This document shows positions 6,765-11,697 of a DNA stretch of 11,697 bases, one piece after another. The stretch is from Rhodanobacteraceae bacterium UBA703 (GTDB lineage: Bacteria > Pseudomonadota > Gammaproteobacteria > Xanthomonadales > Rhodanobacteraceae). The translations under genes and the position numbers were made by a program. Each line of letters begins with the position of its first letter. Position 1 is the first letter of the stretch. The notes under the pieces are model-generated. The model was not told the DNA's origin and searched no databases. It saw only the letters and a program-made list of their open reading frames with translations. The stretch spans positions 13,341-25,037 of the forward strand of contig DBMH01000256.1 in assembly GCA_002297645.1 (NCBI GenBank), in the 5' to 3' direction.

Positions 6765-8123
6765 TCAGGATGCGATCCGCAGTATGTCGTTGTAGAACGC
6801 GAGCCCCATCAGGGCCATCAGAAGGGTCAACCCTACGTACTGTCCGGCGATCTGCATGCGCTCGCTGACCGGGCTGCCCTTGATCATCTCGATAAGGTAA
6901 TACAGCAGGTGGCCGCCGTCCAAGACCGGGATCGGCAACAGGTTGAGGATCGCGAGGCTCAGCGAAATGATCGCGAGGAAGTCCAGGAACCAGGCGATGC
7001 CGAGCTGGGCGTAGCCATTGGCGGCCTGGGCGATCGTGATGACCCCGGAGAGGTTCTTCAGCGAGGCCTGCCCGCTGACCATGCCCCACAGCATGGTCAA
7101 GGTCTGGCGCGTGCGTTGCCAGGTTTCGTCCAGGGCCTTCGGGATCGCCGCCAGCGGTCCGTAGTGCAGGGTCGCATCGTACTTCGGCTGCGGTACCTCC
7201 ATGCCGATGCCGAGGACCCAGGCGGTCCGGCCGTCCTGTTCGCGCCGCACCGGTTTGGCGTCCAGTGCGACCATCGCTCCGTCGCGAAGGACTTCGAGCC
7301 GGATGGCGCGGCCGCCTTCGGCATGCCTCTGGATGATGGCCGGCACGTCACTGCGGTCGTTCGCGGATTCCCCCCCGATCGAGAGGAAGCGGTCGCCGAC
7401 CTTCAGGCCGGCGCTTTCGGCGGCGCTGCCGGGCTCGATCGAGGCGACCGTGGGGGGCAGCGACCACTGTTGGGGCACGATGCCGATGGCCGCGAACACG
7501 TCCTTCTCGCCGACCGACGGCGGCAGCTTCGACAGGGGAAGGCGCAGTTCGCGCATACGGCCGTCGCGGTCGGCGACGGCCAGGGCCAGGTCGTGCCGAT
7601 TGATGCCGGCCTGGATGATCTCCACGCTGGCATCGGTCCAGGTCTCGACCTCGTGGCCGTCGATCGCCGTGATGCGGTCGCCGCTCTGCAGGCCCGCGCT
7701 CGCGGCGATGCGGTCGACGTGGCCGACGATCGGCTGGTAGTCCGGCTTGCCGATCACGAACATCAGCCAGAACGCGAACACGGTGAAGACGAGGTTGAAC
7801 ACGGGGCCGGCCGCGCTGATCGCCATGCGGTTGGCGACGGGCTGGCGGTTGTGCGCGCCCTGCAGCTCCTCCGGATCGACGACGCCTTCCATCTCGCGCT
7901 CGTCGAGCATCTTGACGTAGCCGCCCAGCGGGATCGCGGCGACGACGAATTCGGTGCCGTGGCGGTCGACGCGCGACCACAGGGCCGGCCCGAAGCCGAC
8001 CGAAAACCTGAGCACGCGCACGCCGCAGCGTCTCGCGACGATGAAGTGGCCGAACTCGTGGAAGGTCACGAGGACCCCCATCGTCACGATCAACCACCAG
8101 ACGGAACCAAAAAATGCATTCAT
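6765..8123 (-). CDS. rseP: Intramembrane zinc protease RseP (site-2 protease)
   Basis: RseP cuts the anti-sigma factor RseA within the membrane after DegS has made the first cut, releasing sigma-E when outer-membrane proteins misfold. The protein is 452 aa (E. coli 450). The first membrane helix (about 8-28) carries the zinc motif HEFGH at 22-26. The second metal site NLLPIPVLDGGH at 394-405 provides D402. Between them, PLGGYVKMLDE at 65-75 is family-typical, a second helix lies around 108-125, and two periplasmic PDZ domains follow at roughly 130-215 and 220-310 (PGSAAESAGLKVGDR in the second). Two further helices lie near 378-410 and 428-446. ATG at 8123 is preceded by AAGG with 7-base spacing, and 23 bases separate it from the dxr stop. 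Being upstream of bamA and skp places the stress sensor beside its client pathway. Confidence 0.98.
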   Translation of the reverse strand: MNAFFGSVWWLIVTMGVLVTFHEFGHFIVARRCGVRVLRFSVGFGPALWSRVDRHGTEFVVAAIPLGGYVKMLDEREMEGVVDPEELQGAHNRQPVANRMAISAAGPVFNLVFTVFAFWLMFVIGKPDYQPIVGHVDRIAASAGLQSGDRITAIDGHEVETWTDASVEIIQAGINRHDLALAVADRDGRMRELRLPLSKLPPSVGEKDVFAAIGIVPQQWSLPPTVASIEPGSAAESAGLKVGDRFLSIGGESANDRSDVPAIIQRHAEGGRAIRLEVLRDGAMVALDAKPVRREQDGRTAWVLGIGMEVPQPKYDATLHYGPLAAIPKALDETWQRTRQTLTMLWGMVSGQASLKNLSGVITIAQAANGYAQLGIAWFLDFLAIISLSLAILNLLPIPVLDGGHLLYYLIEMIKGSPVSERMQIAGQYVGLTLLMALMGLAFYNDILRIAS

Positions 8124-8146
8124 TACATGGCCTTGGCGCAGCCGGA

Positions 8147-9319
8147 TCAGAGAGCGGCGATGATGCGACGGGCTTCCCGGCGCGCCGCCGAATCGGCGTC
8201 GAGGATGGCGTCCAGGTCGCTCGCCGGCACCGAATCTACCGTATCCAGGCAGCGTTCGATCGTCTCCGCGATGGCGAGGAATGGCAGCCGTTCATCGAGG
8301 AATGCGGCGACGGCTTCCTCGTTCGCCGCGTTCAGCACCGTCGTGGCGGTACCGCCGGCGCGCAGTGCGGCGTAGGCCAGGGCGAGGCAGCGGAACGTAT
8401 CGAGGTCGGGCGGCTCGAAGTCGAGCCGGGCCGTCCTGAGGAGGTCGAGAGGCGTCACGCCGGCGTCGATGCGTTCCGGCCACGCCAGCGCGTACGCGAT
8501 CGCCGTGCGCATGTCGGGGTTGCCGAGCTGGGCCAGCACCGAGCCGTCGGCGTACTCGACCATCGAATGCACGATGCTCTGCGGATGCACCACGACCTCG
8601 ATGCGATCGGGCGCCGCATCGAAGAGGTGATGCGCCTCGATGACTTCGAGGCCCTTGTTCATGAGGGTGGCCGAGTCGACCGAGATCTTGCGGCCCATGC
8701 TCCAGTTCGGGTGTGCGCAGGCCTGGGCGGGCGTGATCGTGCCGAGATCGGCACGCGTGCGGCCGCGGAAAGGGCCGCCCGAGGCGGTCAGCAGCAGGCG
8801 CCGCACACCCACGCCGGCCAGGCTCGTCCGCGTGGCGGGCAGGCACTGGAAGATCGCGTTGTGTTCGGAATCGAGCGGCAGCAACTCGCCGCCGCCGTCG
8901 TCGAGCGCCGCCTTCAGCAGCGCGCCGGCCATGACGATCGCTTCCTTGTTCGCCAGCAGCAGCCGCTTGCCGGCGCGGGCGGCGGCAAGGGTGGATTCCA
9001 GGCCGGCCGCGCCGACGATGGCGGCGACGACGGTGTCGCAATGCGGGCCCGAGGCGGCCTCCAGCAAGGCGTCGGGACCGGCCAGCACGCGGCAGCCGGC
9101 GCCGTTGGCGGCGATGCGGTCGCGCAGGGCGGCTTCGCAGGACGCATCGGCGATGACGGCGACGTCGGGGCGGAAGCGTGCGCACAGTTCGGCCAGCGCG
9201 TCGACGCTGCGGTGCGCGGCCAGCACGGTGGCGCGGAAGCGGTCCGGGTGACGCGCGACGAGGTCGAGGGTGCTGGCGCCGATCGAGCCGGTGGCACCGA
9301 GGATCGCGATGCGTCTCAT
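8147..9319 (-). CDS. dxr: 1-deoxy-D-xylulose-5-phosphate reductoisomerase Dxr (IspC)
   Basis: Dxr converts 1-deoxyxylulose 5-phosphate to 2-C-methylerythritol 4-phosphate with NADPH and a divalent metal, the committed MEP-pathway step that supplies isopentenyl units for UppS and quinones. The protein is 390 aa (E. coli 398). The NADPH loop is GATGSIG at 8-14, and LLANKEAIVMAG starts at 120. Metal ligands D150 and E152 (PLDSEHNA) and E225 (MNKGLEVIEA) match E. coli D150, E152 and E231. H203 (HPNWSMGRK), H245 and H251 (VHPQSIVHS) match the conserved histidines of the substrate pocket and flexible loop. The helical C-terminal domain is complete (VLNAANEEAVAAFL). The ATG overlaps the cdsA stop by 4 bases. 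This position, after cdsA instead of after frr, differs from E. coli and agrees with Pseudomonas. Confidence 0.98.
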   Translation of the reverse strand: MRRIAILGATGSIGASTLDLVARHPDRFRATVLAAHRSVDALAELCARFRPDVAVIADASCEAALRDRIAANGAGCRVLAGPDALLEAASGPHCDTVVAAIVGAAGLESTLAAARAGKRLLLANKEAIVMAGALLKAALDDGGGELLPLDSEHNAIFQCLPATRTSLAGVGVRRLLLTASGGPFRGRTRADLGTITPAQACAHPNWSMGRKISVDSATLMNKGLEVIEAHHLFDAAPDRIEVVVHPQSIVHSMVEYADGSVLAQLGNPDMRTAIAYALAWPERIDAGVTPLDLLRTARLDFEPPDLDTFRCLALAYAALRAGGTATTVLNAANEEAVAAFLDERLPFLAIAETIERCLDTVDSVPASDLDAILDADSAARREARRIIAAL

Positions 9320-10146
9320 GCCGACAGGAGGAGGTCGAGCAGGGCCTTGCCGGCGACGAAGAGCGGCATCGCCGCGAGCAGGCTGTCGATGCGGTCGAGC
9401 AGGCCGCCGTGGCCCGGGAACAGGGCGCCGGAGTCCTTCACGCTGGCCTGGCGCTTGAGCAGGCTCTCGAAGAGGTCGCCGACGATCGAGGCCATCACGG
9501 TGACGAGCGACAGCGCGACCAGCGCCACCAGCAGGGCCCCGCGTGCGCCGAGCAGCCAGACGCCGGCCGTGGCGACGACGACCGCCCCTGCCAGGGCGCC
9601 CCAGGCGCCGGCGAGGGTCTTGTTGGGGCTGATGTTCGGAGCAAGCTTGGTGGTGCCGAAGCGCTTGCCGGCGAAATAGGCTGCGGTGTCGGCGGTCCAG
9701 ATCAGCACGATAGCGAACAGGGTCCAGGCATGGCCGTGATCGGGTTGGCCGTGCAGGTGCACGAGCGCGAGCCAGGCCGGCAGGATCGCCAGCTCGCAGG
9801 CGAGGATCTTCACCGCGGCATGTTCCCGCGTCGGTGCCGCGCCCCAGGAGAAGTTGCGCATCCAGAGCAGCGCGGCCAGCCAGCCGACGAGCCCGGCGCC
9901 GATGACGTACCAGGCCAAGGCGGAGTCGCGGATCGTCCAGAGCAGGCCCATCAGGACGGCGTTGGCGGCCACCAGGGCGATGCCGGCCTGGCGGGTCACG
10001 ATGCCGGCGAGCCGGCTCCACTCCCAGGTCGCCTGCAGGCACAGCGCTGCGATGATCAGGCCCACGGCCCAGGTCGGCAGGAACAGCACGATCGCGACGG
10101 CGATCGGTGCGAGCACCAGGGCGGTCAATGTGCGTTGTTTCAGCAT
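9316..10146 (-). CDS. cdsA: Phosphatidate cytidylyltransferase CdsA
   Basis: CdsA makes CDP-diacylglycerol from phosphatidate and CTP in the inner membrane, the branch point for all phospholipids. The protein is 276 aa (E. coli 285) and strongly hydrophobic, with about seven or eight membrane segments (for example 8-36, 53-71, 78-96, 114-131, 141-157, 180-198 and 203-222). The family signature at 228-254 is intact: SLLKR, then VKDSG, then PGHGG and DRID, which holds the metal-binding aspartates. WTADTAAYFAGKRFG at 150-164 and the following NISPNKT are also conserved. ATG at 10146 lies 4 bases after the uppS stop, so its ribosome site is inside the uppS end, and its own stop overlaps the dxr ATG by 4 bases. 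Coupled translation of uppS-cdsA-dxr is likely. Confidence 0.98.
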   Translation of the reverse strand: MLKQRTLTALVLAPIAVAIVLFLPTWAVGLIIAALCLQATWEWSRLAGIVTRQAGIALVAANAVLMGLLWTIRDSALAWYVIGAGLVGWLAALLWMRNFSWGAAPTREHAAVKILACELAILPAWLALVHLHGQPDHGHAWTLFAIVLIWTADTAAYFAGKRFGTTKLAPNISPNKTLAGAWGALAGAVVVATAGVWLLGARGALLVALVALSLVTVMASIVGDLFESLLKRQASVKDSGALFPGHGGLLDRIDSLLAAMPLFVAGKALLDLLLSA

Positions 10147-10150
10147 CCGC

Positions 10151-10891
<741 letters not shown>

Positions 10892-10965
10892 GGGGTCCGG
10901 CGGGGCAGCGGCGATGCCGCGGTGAGGTGCGGGCAGGGGCGTCGCGCGATGGCGCGACGCGGCCT

Positions 10966-11523
10966 TCACATGGACATCAGCTCGTCTTCCTTCGCCTTGA
11001 CGACGGCGTCGACTTCCTTGACGAACTTGTCCGTGTACTTCTGGATTTCCTCTTCCGCCCGGCGCTCGTCGTCCTCGGTGATCTTCTTGTCCTTGAGGAG
11101 CTCCTTGACCTGGTGCAGCGCGTCGCGACGCACGTTGCGCACGGCGACCTTCGCGTTCTCGCCTTCGTGGGCGACGTGCTTGGAAAGCTCCTTGCGGCGC
11201 TCTTCGGTCAGCGGAGGCAGGTTGATGCGGATCACCTGGCCGACCGTGGTCGGGGTCAGCCCGAGATCGGAGGCGAGGATCGCCTTCTCGATCGCGCCGA
11301 CCATGTTCTTCTCGTACGGCGTGATCGTGATGGAGCGCGAGTCGGCGAGCGCGATGGTCGCGACCTGCGAGACCGGGGTGTCGCTGCCGTAGTAGGAAAC
11401 CTTCAGCGGTTCGAACAGGCTCGTGCTGGCGCGACCGGTGCGCAGCCGCGTGAGATCGTGCCGGAGCGACTCGACGCTCTTCTGCATGCGTGTCTGCGTG
11501 TCTTTCTTGATGTTGTCGAGCAT
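10966..11523 (-). CDS. frr: Ribosome recycling factor Frr (RRF)
   Basis: Frr acts with EF-G to split the post-termination ribosome so that the subunits can be reused. With the ATG at 11523 the protein is 185 aa, exactly the E. coli length. Domain I is a long three-helix bundle (1-30 and about 105-185) and domain II a beta-rich insert (about 31-104). Recognisable stretches are LRTGRAST at 27-34, ITPYEK at 67-72, INLPPLTEERRKEL at 100-113 and VRNVRRDA at 128-135, containing the conserved basic residues R129 and R132. A TTG at 11550 would add nine residues (MLHTNGGPA) but has no family support. GGTGG about 8 bases before the ATG is a weak ribosome site. An extended -10 promoter about 40 bases upstream suggests that frr can start its own transcript, leading the envelope cluster. 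Confidence 0.98.
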   Translation of the reverse strand: MLDNIKKDTQTRMQKSVESLRHDLTRLRTGRASTSLFEPLKVSYYGSDTPVSQVATIALADSRSITITPYEKNMVGAIEKAILASDLGLTPTTVGQVIRINLPPLTEERRKELSKHVAHEGENAKVAVRNVRRDALHQVKELLKDKKITEDDERRAEEEIQKYTDKFVKEVDAVVKAKEDELMSM

Positions 11524-11560
11524 GGCGGGGCCACCGTTAGTGTGCAGCAATTGACCCGCG

Positions 11561-11569
11561 AGTATAGCA
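11561..11569 (-). promoter_or_regulatory. Extended -10 promoter before frr
   Basis: On the minus strand the sequence is TGCTATACT: a TATACT hexamer (one mismatch to TATAAT) preceded by TG one base upstream, the extended -10 form that needs little -35 contact. No good TTGACA match lies 16-18 bases further upstream. A transcript would start near 11553 and give a leader of about 30 bases before the frr ATG. The surroundings are very GC-rich, so this AT-rich hexamer stands out. Confidence 0.6.
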
Positions 11570-11697
11570 GCGGCGCCGACGACGGGCCGGAGCCACGGGG
11601 CAGCCCCGGGCGGAGGCCCACCGACGGGTATTCCGGACGGTGGCGCCGACCGGCGCCCGGAAGAGCGGGCAGCGAGGTCGTGGCCGGCCCACTGGCC
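11570..11697. other. Non-coding stretch upstream of frr
   Basis: No family-recognisable protein reads through this edge on either strand. pyrH, the usual neighbour before frr, is not recognisable in the minus-strand frames, so its end probably lies beyond the window. Two small GC hairpins are visible: CGGGG/CCCCG with a 3-base loop at 11596-11608, and GGCGCC/GGCGCC with a 4-base loop at 11642-11657. Neither has a T-run. Confidence 0.5.

Noticed and set aside
4151..6868. A 905-residue plus-strand open frame opposite bamA
   Set aside because: It lies exactly in the codon register of bamA (triplets begin at the same positions). It stays open because bamA uses no TTA, CTA or TCA codons, as expected at this GC bias. 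Its translation is low-complexity and rich in V, D, E, L, A and R, with no family motif, while the minus strand is a complete BamA.
11642..11657. GGCGCC hairpin as a terminator of an upstream gene
   Set aside because: The stem is only 6 bp and no T-run follows on either strand; such palindromes are common in DNA this GC-rich.

Overview
The window is one strand of ordinary housekeeping DNA. All ten genes read on the minus strand, from the right edge to the left: frr, uppS, cdsA, dxr, rseP, bamA, skp, lpxD, fabZ, lpxA, lpxB. That is eleven names, of which lpxB is cut by the left edge, so ten genes are complete and one is partial. The order is the widely conserved gammaproteobacterial cell-envelope cluster, in the form where dxr follows cdsA, as in Pseudomonas and xanthomonads, rather than following frr as in E. 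coli. High GC content, strong G/C preference at third codon positions, this gene order and the protein sequences suggest a GC-rich gammaproteobacterium, most likely of the Xanthomonadales/Lysobacterales (Lysobacter or Rhodanobacteraceae type). No marker gene in the window fixes the genus.

Right end (about 10150-11697): a short non-coding leader with a good extended -10 promoter precedes frr (ribosome recycling factor). uppS (undecaprenyl diphosphate synthase) follows. The normal partner further upstream, pyrH, is not visible and would lie beyond the edge. Middle right (6765-10146): cdsA (CDP-diacylglycerol synthase), dxr (first committed MEP-pathway enzyme, which feeds isoprenoid precursors to UppS) and rseP (site-2 intramembrane protease that frees sigma-E during envelope stress). 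Middle left (3677-6682): bamA (outer-membrane protein insertase) and skp (periplasmic chaperone that delivers proteins to BamA), separated from rseP by an 82-base gap holding a strong stem-loop. Left (1-3680): lpxD, fabZ, lpxA and lpxB, the acyl-transfer and disaccharide-forming steps of lipid A synthesis plus the fatty-acid dehydratase that competes for the same 3-hydroxyacyl-ACP pool.

The genes are packed as an operon: cdsA/dxr, skp/lpxD and lpxD/fabZ share 4-base ATGA overlaps, fabZ/lpxA overlap by one base, and uppS and cdsA are 4 bases apart. The larger spacers are frr-uppS (74 bases with the preferred start), rseP-bamA (82), bamA-skp (42) and lpxA-lpxB (166).

I did not find a new system, mobile element, CRISPR array, tRNA or rRNA. 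The points worth a second look are fine-scale: a methionine at the acyl-chain ruler position of LpxA, predicting short 3-hydroxyacyl chains in lipid A; an extra segment of about 40 residues inside LpxB with looser codon use; a second cysteine pair in the BamA barrel; the stem-loop before bamA; the GTG start and long spacer of lpxB; and two starts that need care (uppS, bamA). The very long plus-strand open frames are antisense shadows lying in the codon register of the real genes.
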